A DNA stretch of 64,000 nucleotides from Hymenobacter tibetensis (GTDB taxonomy: Bacteria; Bacteroidota; Bacteroidia; Cytophagales; Hymenobacteraceae): positions 2,012,001-2,076,000 of the forward strand of contig NZ_CP094669.1 in NCBI RefSeq assembly GCF_022827545.1, read 5' to 3'. Made by a program: the position numbers and the translations under genes. Shown in pieces: positions 7,020-15,250 of the stretch. Numbering within the stretch: position 1 is the stretch's first letter; every line of letters begins with the position of its first letter. The notes below the pieces were generated by a model, which worked only from the letters and a program-made list of their open reading frames with translations, did no database searches and had not been told where the DNA came from.

Positions 7020-9164
7020 ATGGCCTTGAAGCGGGAAGAAACGGTACTGGAAGTAGTAAGCACTTGCATACGCGCCGAGCACCTCAACCAGCTTAGCGCA
7101 GTAGTCGGCCAGAGCCCTGCCGTAGTAGGGCCAGCCCTGGCGCAGCTCTTGCCGCTAGTGGTACGTACGCTCGCTGAGCGTACCAGCCGCCCGCACGGTG
7201 TCGAGTTCCTGTGGGAACTGACCCAGCAGGCGCAAACCAACCAGGTACTGAGCCAGCTCAACGCCTTGAATATAGCCAGCCAGGAGGGACGCGGGGTGCT
7301 GCTGCTGCAAGGCCTGCTCCCCGATAGCTACGAGACAACCATTGCTCGGTTGGCCATCAAAGCAGGGGTGCCGCTGGCCGCGTATGCGCCGTTGGTGGAA
7401 GTGGCAGTAGCAGCGGTGCTGGGCACTCTAGGAAAGTACACCACCCAGCACCACTTACAACCCACTGAGCTAGCAGACTGGCTGCAAAGCGAAATAGCAG
7501 TTGCCGGCAGCATGCACGCCTCACAGCCCCAGCGCAGCGCAGCAGCTTCCCTGTCGGCCATGCCTCGCCATTCTGGGTCCGGCAATGCGGCCCCGGCGCC
7601 TACGTTTGCAACGCGGGCTGGCCAGTGGCAGGAGGTAGGCGGGGGTAGCATTTTCACGCCGCAACAAGCCGCACCTGCCCGCCTCAAGGGAATGCAGCGT
7701 TGGGGGTGGCCTTTACTGTTGTTACTCGGCTTGGCGCTCGGCTACGGCTTTTTCCGCTGGACCGAAATTCCCACGCCGGTGGCCTCAACAGAGCCGTCCG
7801 TGCCCGTAACGTATACGTCTGCTAAAACGCAGCCGGCTTCTGTGGCGCCCACTACCCCGGCCTCAGTGCCCGCCGACGGCGTACCCGCCGGACACTACGA
7901 TTCCGCCACCGATACCTACATATATCATACCGGTCAGCCACTGATTATCACCCTTTCCAACGGTACCACCCTGGAAGTGGGCTCTAATTCCACGGAGTAT
8001 CAGCTGTACCGTTTCCTGGCCGACCCCGAGCAGCAAGTTGACTCGCTGAATTCCGCGGCCGGCTGGATCAACGTCGACCGGGTGTATTTCAATTCTGGGC
8101 AGTCCACGCTGACTACCAGGTCTACGCAGCAGTTGCGCAACCTGGCGGCTATCCTGCGCACGTTCCCGCGGGCTCAACTCTTATTTGGCGGCCACACCGA
8201 TGGCAGCGGCGACGGCCTGAAAAACCTTTATCTGAGCGATGCCCGGGCGCAGGCGGCTATGCGTGCCCTGGCTGGTCAAGGAATTTCGCCACGCCGGCTT
8301 CAGGCCATTGGCTACGGCGAAGCCACGCCGGTGGCGGCCAATAGCGGCCCAGTGGGCCGGGCGCTCAACCGGCGGCTGCGCCTCAAGGTTGTCAACAAGT
8401 TGGGGCCTCTGCTACCCGAGCCTACCGTGGTGCAGCGGAATTCTGCACCGCTGGTGGCCCCGGTGGCAGGGCCAGTTACGGAGCCAGCTTCACCTACCTC
8501 GTCGCCTCGGCCTGTTGCTACGCAGGCGGTGGAGGTGCCAGCACTAGCAGAGCAAACAGCCCAAAGCCCAACAACTGCGGAGCCGGCCGCCGAGCAGGAG
8601 GCGACAGGTGATAGCCGCTACCGGGTGGCTGTGCGCACTGCCTACCTATTTGATGCTCCCACCCAAGTGCAGCCTACCAAAAAGTATCTGCGCAAAGGCG
8701 ACATCCTGTACGGCGAAGACGAACGCAACGGACTCGTGAAAACCAGCTTCCGAAACCCCGACGGCGCAGTTACCACTGGCTGGCTGAAACTGCAAGAGCT
8801 TCAGAAGCTGTCGGAAACCACCACGGCCGCTGCCCCTGTTCGCAATGCTCCGAAGGCGGCCCGACTGGCAGCAACCACGGCGCCCACCGGATTCAACAAG
8901 TCGGCCTCTACTGTTCCGGCTGTTGGTGCGCGCGCCAAAGCCAACCCAAACGGGTCAGTAACGGCGGTGGTGCGTGTCGCCAAATCATACTTCTTTAATT
9001 CGCCGAATCTGAGCCAGCCGGAAACCCGCAAAGCGCACTGTGTGCGAGGCGACAAAGTGCAGCTTGTCAAAGACGGTGGCGATGCCGTGTACGTGACGTT
9101 CACCAACTGGGAGAAAGTAACCACGGCCGGTTGGATGCGCAAAGACGCCTTGGATTACAACTAA
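7020..9164 (+). CDS. DUF937-OmpA-SH3-SH3-like envelope protein, copy 2
   Basis: A 714-residue paralogue of the gene at 4757, with the same order: DUF937-like N-terminus (1-165), transmembrane segment (about 226-247, again WPLLLLLGLALGYG), OmpA-like domain (about 352-460, HTDGSGDGLKNLYLSDARAQ, GYGEATP, GRALNRR) and SH3-like domain (about 531-595). It adds a second SH3-like domain at the C-terminus (about 647-712: KSYFFNSPNL, CVRGDKVQLVKDGG, TAGWMRKDAL). The pair clearly arose by tandem duplication followed by gain or loss of one SH3 module. Predicted to span the inner membrane and hold peptidoglycan. A TTG-initiated start two codons upstream is possible, but ATG at 7020 is preferred. Confidence 0.85.
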   Translation: MALKREETVLEVVSTCIRAEHLNQLSAVVGQSPAVVGPALAQLLPLVVRTLAERTSRPHGVEFLWELTQQAQTNQVLSQLNALNIASQEGRGVLLLQGLLPDSYETTIARLAIKAGVPLAAYAPLVEVAVAAVLGTLGKYTTQHHLQPTELADWLQSEIAVAGSMHASQPQRSAAASLSAMPRHSGSGNAAPAPTFATRAGQWQEVGGGSIFTPQQAAPARLKGMQRWGWPLLLLLGLALGYGFFRWTEIPTPVASTEPSVPVTYTSAKTQPASVAPTTPASVPADGVPAGHYDSATDTYIYHTGQPLIITLSNGTTLEVGSNSTEYQLYRFLADPEQQVDSLNSAAGWINVDRVYFNSGQSTLTTRSTQQLRNLAAILRTFPRAQLLFGGHTDGSGDGLKNLYLSDARAQAAMRALAGQGISPRRLQAIGYGEATPVAANSGPVGRALNRRLRLKVVNKLGPLLPEPTVVQRNSAPLVAPVAGPVTEPASPTSSPRPVATQAVEVPALAEQTAQSPTTAEPAAEQEATGDSRYRVAVRTAYLFDAPTQVQPTKKYLRKGDILYGEDERNGLVKTSFRNPDGAVTTGWLKLQELQKLSETTTAAAPVRNAPKAARLAATTAPTGFNKSASTVPAVGARAKANPNGSVTAVVRVAKSYFFNSPNLSQPETRKAHCVRGDKVQLVKDGGDAVYVTFTNWEKVTTAGWMRKDALDYN
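7027..7062 (+). repeat. 36-base identical block, copy B (start of OmpA-like gene 2)
   Basis: Identical over all 36 bases to 4764-4799. Confidence 0.85.
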
Positions 9165-9306
9165 TATCGTCAGCTCGAACAGGCAACAGCAGCAGTCCGC
9201 AGCTTGGCTGACCTGACGCCCGCCAAGTGGTAGTGTAATGCAAGAAGCTTACTAGGTGCACCTAGCAGTAACACAAAGAGGAATTTCAGTGAGGCACCAG
9301 TTCAAC

Positions 9307-9335
9307 AAGAAGCCGGCTATTTTTGCCGGCTTCTT
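9307..9335 (+). terminator. Intrinsic terminator between OmpA-like gene 2 and the CtlX gene
   Basis: AAGAAGCCGGC (9307-9317) pairs perfectly with GCCGGCTTCTT (9325-9335) over a 7-base loop. It is 140 bases after the OmpA-like stop and only 17 bases before the next start codon, so it could also influence translation of that gene. Confidence 0.65.
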
Positions 9336-9352
9336 CTGCTTAAGTGAACGTC

Positions 9353-10303
9353 ATGCAATCCTCTACTACGGTATTTCTGGTGCGCCCTGTGCGCTTTGGC
9401 TTCAACCCCGAAACTGCGGCTTCCAACCATTTTCAGCACAGTATGGCAGGCCTCGATGCCGCTGCCGTGCAAGCACGAGCCTTTGCCGAGTTCGACGCCC
9501 TGGTTGCCAGCCTGCGCGCCAAGGGAGTAACCGTGTGGGTTTTCGACGATACCCCCGAGCCAGTTAAGCCCGACGCCGTATTTCCCAACAACTGGCTGAC
9601 CCTGCACCCCGATGGCCGAGTGCTGCTCTACCCAATGTGCGCCCCCAACCGCCGCCCCGAGCGCCGGCCCGACATTCTGGAAGCGTTGCGCCAGCAGTTC
9701 GCCGTCAAAGAGGTGGTGGATTTATCGTTCTACGAGCTGGAAGACCGGTTTCTGGAAGGCACCGGCAGCATCCTCTTCGACCACGAGCACCGGGTCGCCT
9801 ACGCCTGCCTTTCGCCCCGCACCGATGCCGGGCTTTTCGCGGATGTAGCCGCTCAGCTTGGGTATCGGCCGGTAACGTTCCGGGCCTGCGACGCCAACGG
9901 CCAGGAAATCTACCACACCAATGTCATGCTGAGCATCGGGGCCGGGTTTGCGGTGGTGTGTTTGGAGAGTATCGTGGACGCCGCAGAACGCGCGGCTGTT
10001 GTGGCGTCGTTCGCAGCCACCAACCACGAAATCGTGGATATTTCTTTAGCACAGGTAGCGCAGTTTGCTGGCAATCTTCTGGCGTTGCAGCCCACCCAAG
10101 GGCCCGCTCTGCTAGCTATGTCGCAAAGCGCCTTTGATGCCCTGACACCCGCGCAGCGCCGCACGTTGGGCACGTATTGCGAGTTGCTGCCGCTACCTAT
10201 CCCCACTATTGAAACCATTGGGGGCGGCAGTGTGCGGTGCATGCTGGCGGAAGTGTTTTTGCCAGCTATACCAGCTGAAAGCACCAATAGGAAGCAACCG
10301 TAA
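9353..10303 (+). CDS. ctlX: CtlX-type citrulline hydrolase / amidinotransferase-fold protein
   Basis: The 316-residue protein belongs to the guanidino-group modifying (arginine deiminase/DDAH fold) superfamily, in the branch annotated as citrulline utilisation hydrolase CtlX. Visible motifs: VRPVRFGFNPETA near the start, FPNNWLTLHPDGRVLLYPM (substrate-binding Asn/Asp), a central Glu-rich ELEDRFLEGTGS segment, YHTNVMLSIG with the catalytic His, and SVRCMLAEVFLP at the end carrying the nucleophilic Cys. Family members hydrolyse citrulline or related ureido/guanidino compounds in the cytoplasm. ATG at 9353 is chosen over a GTG three codons earlier. No arginine or citrulline genes are adjacent, so the substrate is inferred from family only. 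Confidence 0.82.
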   Translation: MQSSTTVFLVRPVRFGFNPETAASNHFQHSMAGLDAAAVQARAFAEFDALVASLRAKGVTVWVFDDTPEPVKPDAVFPNNWLTLHPDGRVLLYPMCAPNRRPERRPDILEALRQQFAVKEVVDLSFYELEDRFLEGTGSILFDHEHRVAYACLSPRTDAGLFADVAAQLGYRPVTFRACDANGQEIYHTNVMLSIGAGFAVVCLESIVDAAERAAVVASFAATNHEIVDISLAQVAQFAGNLLALQPTQGPALLAMSQSAFDALTPAQRRTLGTYCELLPLPIPTIETIGGGSVRCMLAEVFLPAIPAESTNRKQP

Positions 10304-10486
10304 ATTATGGTTTGGCTGGCTATTCAGGGGCATTTTTCCAGCTAGACAAGCGCCAGTGTAAGAGGGCGGCAGCACAACCCCGCAGCGGAAGTCGCAGTAA
10401 AGTTTGTTGGCAATAGTGTGCGGTGGCCTGTTGTGCCAGGCCGCTTGTGTTGTTGCCCAACTTTCCTCTCAACTACAATCAGTGTC

Positions 10487-11224
10487 ATGAATTTAGCTGG
10501 AAATACAGTTCTTATCACCGGAGGGGGCTCCGGTATTGGCTTTGCCTTAGCAGAGCGTTTTGTGAAAGCCGGTAGTACGGTGGTCGTGTGTGGCCGCCGC
10601 GCCGATAAGCTAGAGGAGGCGCAACAGAAGCTGCCTGGTTTGCACACACGCGTCTGCAACGTAGCCGTAGCCGCCGAGCGGGTGGCACTGCTGGCGTGGG
10701 TCAGGTCGGAGTTGCCGGCGGTAAACGTGTTAGTTAACAACGCCGGCATCCAGAACCGGGTGTCGTTGGCCACTGACGCCGAAGCGTGGGAAACTCGCCA
10801 ACAGGAAATTTCCATCAACGTGGATGCGCCCATACATTTAAGTATGCTGTTCATCAACCATCTGCGCGAACAGCCCAATGCTGCTATTATCAACGTGACG
10901 TCGGGCTTGGCCTTTGCGCCGGCTGCGTTTGCGCCCATCTACAGTGCCACCAAAGCGGCGCTGCACTCCTTCACGCTCTCTTTGCGGCATCAACTAAAGG
11001 ATACGCCTATTAGCGTACTGGAAATCATTCCCCCAGCCGTCAATACCGACCTGGGAGGCCCCGGCTTGCATACCTTCGGGGTACCCGTTGATGCGTTCAC
11101 TGATTCGGTGATGGAGCGGCTGGCCGGCGGCGAAATAGAAGTGGGCTACGGCACGTCGGAAAAAAACCGAATGGCTTCCCGCACAGAACTAGATGCCGTG
11201 TTCGAGCAAATGAACAACCGCTGA
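10487..11224 (+). CDS. Short-chain dehydrogenase/reductase, DltE-like
   Basis: A complete 245-residue classical SDR. It has the nucleotide-binding TGGGSGIG motif near residue 11-18, the NNAG motif in the middle, catalytic Ser in NVTSGLAF and the YSATK catalytic Tyr/Lys pair. The overall sequence resembles the DltE/COG3967 group, which is common in Bacteroidota as a free-standing oxidoreductase of unknown substrate. The frame extends upstream to 10418, but that part is Cys/Pro-rich and unlike an SDR N-terminus; MNLAGNTVLITGG at 10487 is the natural start. It is convergent with the mqo gene. Confidence 0.85.
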   Translation: MNLAGNTVLITGGGSGIGFALAERFVKAGSTVVVCGRRADKLEEAQQKLPGLHTRVCNVAVAAERVALLAWVRSELPAVNVLVNNAGIQNRVSLATDAEAWETRQQEISINVDAPIHLSMLFINHLREQPNAAIINVTSGLAFAPAAFAPIYSATKAALHSFTLSLRHQLKDTPISVLEIIPPAVNTDLGGPGLHTFGVPVDAFTDSVMERLAGGEIEVGYGTSEKNRMASRTELDAVFEQMNNR

Positions 11225-11260
11225 TGCGCGCCTAGGGTAGTTGCTGCCGTCTACACACAG

Positions 11261-11314
11261 AAGGGCCGCGTTTTGAAGGTGCTCGGTACGAAGCTCCTCT
11301 GAAACGCGGCCCTT
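11261..11314. terminator. Bidirectional terminator, 13-bp perfect stem
   Basis: AAGGGCCGCGTTT (11261-11273) pairs with AAACGCGGCCCTT (11302-11314) between the convergent SDR and mqo genes; T-runs on the exit side of both strands. Confidence 0.75.
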
Positions 11315-11333
11315 TTATGCGCCGAAAAACACC

Positions 11334-12860
11334 TTATTCCTTCTCAACCACGGGCTCCGGGTTCAGCCCCAGCACGGCACTGGTGCGGGTCCGAACCTGG
11401 GCTACCAGTTCCGGGTCGTCTGACAACGACAGCCCAAACGAGGGTATCATGTCGCGGAAGCAGGCTTGCCATTCTGGCGTGACCGACTGCTGCGGAAAGC
11501 ACTTCTGAATCAGGTTTACCATGATGCTCACGGCCGTAGAAGCACCCGGTGAAGCCCCGAGCAAGGCCGCAATAGAGCCGTCGGCGGCACTCACCACTTC
11601 CGTCCCGAATTCCAGCACGCCGCCTTCTTTCTTGTCCTTCTTGATAACCTGCACGCGCTGGCCGGCAATGGCAAGTTCCCAGTCTTCGGGCCGCGCCTCG
11701 GGCAGATATTCCCGCAACGCCGCCACCCGGTCTTGCGGCGACTGGCGCACCTGCTGAATCAGGTACTTGGTAAGCGGAATGTTCTTCAAGCCGGCCATAA
11801 TCATGGGCCGCAGGTTGTTGAGCTGAATGGAGCCCGGCAAGTCAAGGTACGAGCCGGTTTTCAAGAACTTGGTGCTGAAGCCAGCGTAGGGGCCGAACAG
11901 CAATTCGCGCTTGCCTTCTATCATGCGGGTATCCAAGTGGGGCACCGACATGGGCGGTGAGCCCACGGCGGCTTTGCCGTAGACCTTGGCCTCGTGCCGC
12001 GCAATGACGGCCGGGTTCACGCACTTCAGCCATTGCCCACTCACTGGGAACCCGCCAAAGCCGTTGGCCTCTGGAATTCCGGATTTTTCGAGCAGCGGCA
12101 AGGAGCCACCGCCAGCCCCGATGAAGACAAAGCGCCCACGCACTTTTATGGTCTCGCCCGATGTCAGGTTTTTGGCCTTGAGGCGCCATGTGCCGTCCTC
12201 TTTCTGGCGAAGTTTCTGCACCTCATGATGGAAGTGAAACGTGACGCCGGGTTTGGCTTCCAGCAAGTGAAACATGCCGCGGGTAAGGGAGCCGAAGTTC
12301 ACGTCGGTGCCCAAATCCATACGGGTGGCCGCTACGGGCTGCTCGGCGTCGCGGCCTTCCATTACCAGCGGCATCCAGCGCGTAAGTTCTTCCCGGTCTT
12401 CGCTGAACACCATGCCTTTGAACAGCGCCGATTCGGTGAGGGCTGCGTGGCGCTTGCGCAGGTAGTCCACGTTTTTCAGGCCCCACACAAAGCTCATGTG
12501 CGGAATGTGGTTGATGAAGCGCTGAATGTCTTTCACCTCGTAGCGCTCGGCCAGGAAAGACCAAAATTGCTTGGACTCCTCGAACTGCTCGGCAATTTTG
12601 AGGGCCTTGCTGATGTCGATGGAGCCGTCGGGGCGTTCGGGGGTGTAGTTCAGTTCGCAGAACGCAGAGTGCCCCGTGCCGGCGTTGTTCCAGGCGTCGG
12701 AGCTTTCGGCAGCGGCCACATCCAGCCGCTCTAGTATGGTAATGGTTAGGTTGGGGTCCAGCTCTTTGAGCATCATCCCCAGGGTGGCGCTCATGATACC
12801 CGCGCCAATTAGCACGACGTCGGTTACAGGTTGTTCAGCTGAAATATCAGTGGTAGGCAT
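11334..12860 (-). CDS. mqo: Malate:quinone oxidoreductase
   Basis: The 508-residue protein is a full-length FAD-dependent malate:quinone oxidoreductase, which oxidises malate to oxaloacetate at the inner membrane and passes electrons to quinone. Evidence: the N-terminal FAD-binding VVLIGAGIMSATLG motif, ESSDAWNNAGTGHSAFCELNYTPE typical of Mqo, TDVNFGSLTRGMF, and the C-terminal ISKFLKTGSYL-like and LLGASPGASTAVSIM segments. Length matches the family (about 490-510). It is a peripheral membrane TCA-cycle enzyme. Monocistronic: convergent with the SDR downstream and divergent from the radical SAM gene upstream. Confidence 0.95.
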   Translation of the reverse strand: MPTTDISAEQPVTDVVLIGAGIMSATLGMMLKELDPNLTITILERLDVAAAESSDAWNNAGTGHSAFCELNYTPERPDGSIDISKALKIAEQFEESKQFWSFLAERYEVKDIQRFINHIPHMSFVWGLKNVDYLRKRHAALTESALFKGMVFSEDREELTRWMPLVMEGRDAEQPVAATRMDLGTDVNFGSLTRGMFHLLEAKPGVTFHFHHEVQKLRQKEDGTWRLKAKNLTSGETIKVRGRFVFIGAGGGSLPLLEKSGIPEANGFGGFPVSGQWLKCVNPAVIARHEAKVYGKAAVGSPPMSVPHLDTRMIEGKRELLFGPYAGFSTKFLKTGSYLDLPGSIQLNNLRPMIMAGLKNIPLTKYLIQQVRQSPQDRVAALREYLPEARPEDWELAIAGQRVQVIKKDKKEGGVLEFGTEVVSAADGSIAALLGASPGASTAVSIMVNLIQKCFPQQSVTPEWQACFRDMIPSFGLSLSDDPELVAQVRTRTSAVLGLNPEPVVEKE

Positions 12861-13075
12861 AAAGCAAGTGACAAAGGTTCAGGAACCGCCCCAGCCCGAT
12901 AGAAAGCATCGAGCCAAGGCGGATTAGAAAAAACAATCGTTGGGAGAGCGGAATTCCAGACTACGTCGAAAACTGCGGAAAAGGTGCTGTCAGGCACTTA
13001 AAGCAGCACAGTGCGCGCTAGTCAGGGCTACCAGCGTGGTGGTGTGCTTTGCAGCCGTTGGCAGCTTATCTGCCG

Positions 13076-13104
13076 CAAGTATAGCCCACAGAAAGCGGGA
13101 ACAA
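13076..13104 (-). promoter_or_regulatory. Candidate mqo promoter
   Basis: On the minus strand TTG (13104-13102) is followed after 18 bases by TATACTTG (13083-13076), one base off the TAnnTTTG consensus. It would leave a leader of about 200 bases before mqo. The remaining stretch 12861-13235 shows no gene I can support; a short GTGC/GCGT tandem lies near 13136-13149. Confidence 0.3.
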
Positions 13105-13235
13105 CTACTGCACAGGCTTACTTTTTCGGGCGCTGCGTGCGTGCGTGCGTAGCGGAAAGAAGGTGCTGTAGCGCTGTGAAACGCCTGATTTACAGGTAGT
13201 ATAATATTGGTTTTTATCTGCTTTTAAGGACTTAT

Positions 13236-14402
13236 ATGGTGGTGTTTGGTGTTCTATCAACAGCTACCAAATCTGCCTACTTGATGTTCGATTCATTGCC
13301 TGTATTGCCCTTGTTCGATCAGCCCACCGCCGCCCCCTTTATGGCGCCGGAGCCCCTCACGAAGTCGGCCAAACTGTGGTTGCCGAAGCGCGTGCTGTTC
13401 ACGCCCGATGCCCTTGATGAGCCTTTCGGCCAGCAGATTTACGAGCGAGTAACGGCGCACGACTTGGAGGTGGAAATCCTGAAAAGCAACCGCCTAACCA
13501 ACCTGCGCGGCGCTGATGCGCGCGAAACCTACCGCAACGCTAAAAACACGCTGGCCGTGGTGAAAGCTCCGGCCGGTGCCCTGCGCCTACAGCCCACGCC
13601 TCCGTCTGCCGACTGGCAGATGAACCTGGCCGAAGGCTGCCCCGCGCACTGCCAGTACTGCTACCTCGCCGGTAGTTTGCAGGGCCCGCCAGTGGTTCGC
13701 GTGTTCGCCAACCTGCCTCAGCTCCTGGAGAATACGGCCAGCTACGAGCAGCCCGGCCGCCTCACTAGCTTCGAGGTGAGTTGCTATACCGATGTGCTGG
13801 GTATCGAGCACCTGACGGGCAGCCTGGCCGAGTGCGTCCGCTACTACGGCACCCGGGAAGGGTCGCGGCTGCGCTTCGTGAGCAAGTACGACCACGTAGA
13901 CTCGCTGCTGAATTTGCCGCACCAAGGCCACACTCGGGCGCGCGTCAGTTTGAATGCCGAGCCGGTTGCGCGGCGCATGGAAGGCGGCACGGCCTCGGTG
14001 GAGGCCCGCATACAAGCCTTGCGTAAGCTGGCGTTGCCGGTGGAGCAGGGTGGGGGCGGCTACCCAGTAGGGGTGGTGCTGGCGCCTATCATGCTTATTC
14101 CTGATTGGCGCGAGCATTATACCAACCTGCTCGACCGGGTGGCCGCCGCCCTCGATTTCGACTGCGACCTGACGGTGGAGTTTATCACGCACCGGTTCAC
14201 GCCCGGCTCCCGCGACGTGCTACGTGAGTGGTATCCCAACACAGCGCTCAACTTCGATGAGAGCATTCGGGCCGCGAAGCGCAACAAGTTTGGGGGCGTG
14301 AAGTACGTGTTCAAGCCCGACGACATGCGCCCGCTCAAGCAGTTCTTCTACGAGGAGTGGCAGCACCGCTTCCCCAATGCGCCCGTGCTCTACTGGACGT
14401 AG
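13236..14402 (+). CDS. Spore photoproduct lyase-like radical SAM protein
   Basis: The 388-residue protein has the radical SAM cluster Cys135-x3-Cys139-x2-Cys142 (GCPAHCQYCY) and, downstream, SFEVSCYTDVLGIEHLT. Here Cys183 aligns with the hydrogen-donating cysteine of Bacillus spore photoproduct lyase (there in a FEAACTSDIVGIDHL-like context). This makes it an SPL-family enzyme, which repairs UV-made thymine dimers (5-thyminyl-5,6-dihydrothymine) by S-adenosylmethionine chemistry. The host lineage does not sporulate, so a role in general or desiccation-linked UV repair is inferred. Start: ATG at 13236 has AAGGA at 13226-13230; an alternative ATG is at 13284. A 24-bp hairpin follows. Confidence 0.8.
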   Translation: MVVFGVLSTATKSAYLMFDSLPVLPLFDQPTAAPFMAPEPLTKSAKLWLPKRVLFTPDALDEPFGQQIYERVTAHDLEVEILKSNRLTNLRGADARETYRNAKNTLAVVKAPAGALRLQPTPPSADWQMNLAEGCPAHCQYCYLAGSLQGPPVVRVFANLPQLLENTASYEQPGRLTSFEVSCYTDVLGIEHLTGSLAECVRYYGTREGSRLRFVSKYDHVDSLLNLPHQGHTRARVSLNAEPVARRMEGGTASVEARIQALRKLALPVEQGGGGYPVGVVLAPIMLIPDWREHYTNLLDRVAAALDFDCDLTVEFITHRFTPGSRDVLREWYPNTALNFDESIRAAKRNKFGGVKYVFKPDDMRPLKQFFYEEWQHRFPNAPVLYWT

Positions 14403-14431
14403 ATAGATCAACAAGAACGTGCATTATGCCG

Positions 14432-14508
14432 CGCGCCGCGTTGGCTCCCGCAAACAGCTTGCCCGCTTCCAATGCAGGCCAGGCGTTTGCGGGAGCCAAC
14501 GCGGCGCG
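14432..14508. terminator. Bidirectional hairpin, 24-bp perfect stem
   Basis: Arms 14432-14455 and 14485-14508 are perfect complements around a 29-base loop. The right arm ends at the base before the stop codon of the GNAT gene, between convergent genes. GC-rich without a T-run on the + side; on the minus exit side the sequence is not T-rich either, so it may act in RNA stability as well as termination. Confidence 0.65.
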
Positions 14509-15051
14509 TTACTTTTTGCCGTGCAGCTCGCGCCACTCGTGGTCCAGCATACTCATTTCCACGAGACTCCAGTACTCGTCGTCGTGTTTGAGAATGTCGC
14601 GCAGGACGCCGTCTTGTTTCATGCCGCACTTCTCGTAGCAACTGATGGCGGCCTTGTTGAAGTCGTAAACTCCCAGGTCGATGCGGTGTAGGCCAAGGTC
14701 TTCGAAACCAATTTTCAGGACCGCTTTTATCATGCCCTGGCAGATGCCCCGGCCTCTGGCGGTGGTATTACCAACCAGCACCCGGCTGATGCGGGCCGAG
14801 TTGTTTTTGCGGCTGATACCCCCCAGCGAAATATGGCCAACCACTTCCCCACTCTTCGACTCGATGGCCTTATACACCAACGCATCCGACTCCTGCAAGT
14901 CGTTGGTGCCTTCCAGATACCACGCCAACGAGCTTTCGGTGAGCGGAAAGCTGAATAGCGCCCCCGACCAGCTTTGCAGTAAGTCGGGTTCCTGAATCCA
15001 GGAAATTAGCTGCGAAAAATCGGCAGGGGTGAAGTATTCTAGCTTGATCAT
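14509..15051 (-). CDS. GNAT-family N-acetyltransferase (RimJ/RimL-like)
   Basis: The 180-residue protein carries the GNAT acetyl-CoA binding pattern RVLVGNTTARGRGICQGMI (the R/Q-x-x-G-x-G/A loop) at about residues 95-113, followed by GLHRIDLGVYDFNKAAISCYEKCGM, which is the typical motif B of the family. Members transfer acetyl groups to amines of small molecules or protein N-termini. The closest overall pattern is the RimJ/RimL-type group; substrate unknown. The frame continues upstream to 15204, but MIKLEYFTPAD at 15051 is the usual GNAT start. Convergent with the radical SAM gene. Confidence 0.82.
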   Translation of the reverse strand: MIKLEYFTPADFSQLISWIQEPDLLQSWSGALFSFPLTESSLAWYLEGTNDLQESDALVYKAIESKSGEVVGHISLGGISRKNNSARISRVLVGNTTARGRGICQGMIKAVLKIGFEDLGLHRIDLGVYDFNKAAISCYEKCGMKQDGVLRDILKHDDEYWSLVEMSMLDHEWRELHGKK

Positions 15052-15250
15052 GAAGAGCAGGAAAAACGGGCGTACCGTGGTAGCAAAGGTGTGGTGGCCT
15101 AAAAATGGCGTGCCAAGATACAGCAGTGCCCGCTGGTGTGGAGCTTGCAAAGCACACCAACGACCTTTTTTGCGGTATGCCGATATATGTTCTTGGCTTA
15201 CCAATACAACCAGTTTCGCCGCTACTAAGTGCCCTAGCGGGCAGGCCTGC

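Noticed and set aside
9868..9882. AACGTT half-site with neighbouring CCGG in the CtlX gene
   Set aside because: Only one arm matches the operator pattern and it lies within coding sequence far from the pectin locus.
11994..12734. 246-codon plus-strand frame inside mqo
   Set aside because: Antisense shadow of a full-length, well-recognised gene.
12940..13152. Plus-strand 70-codon frame between mqo and the radical SAM gene
   Set aside because: Arg/Ala/Cys-rich random-like composition, no ribosome site; region is better explained as promoter DNA.
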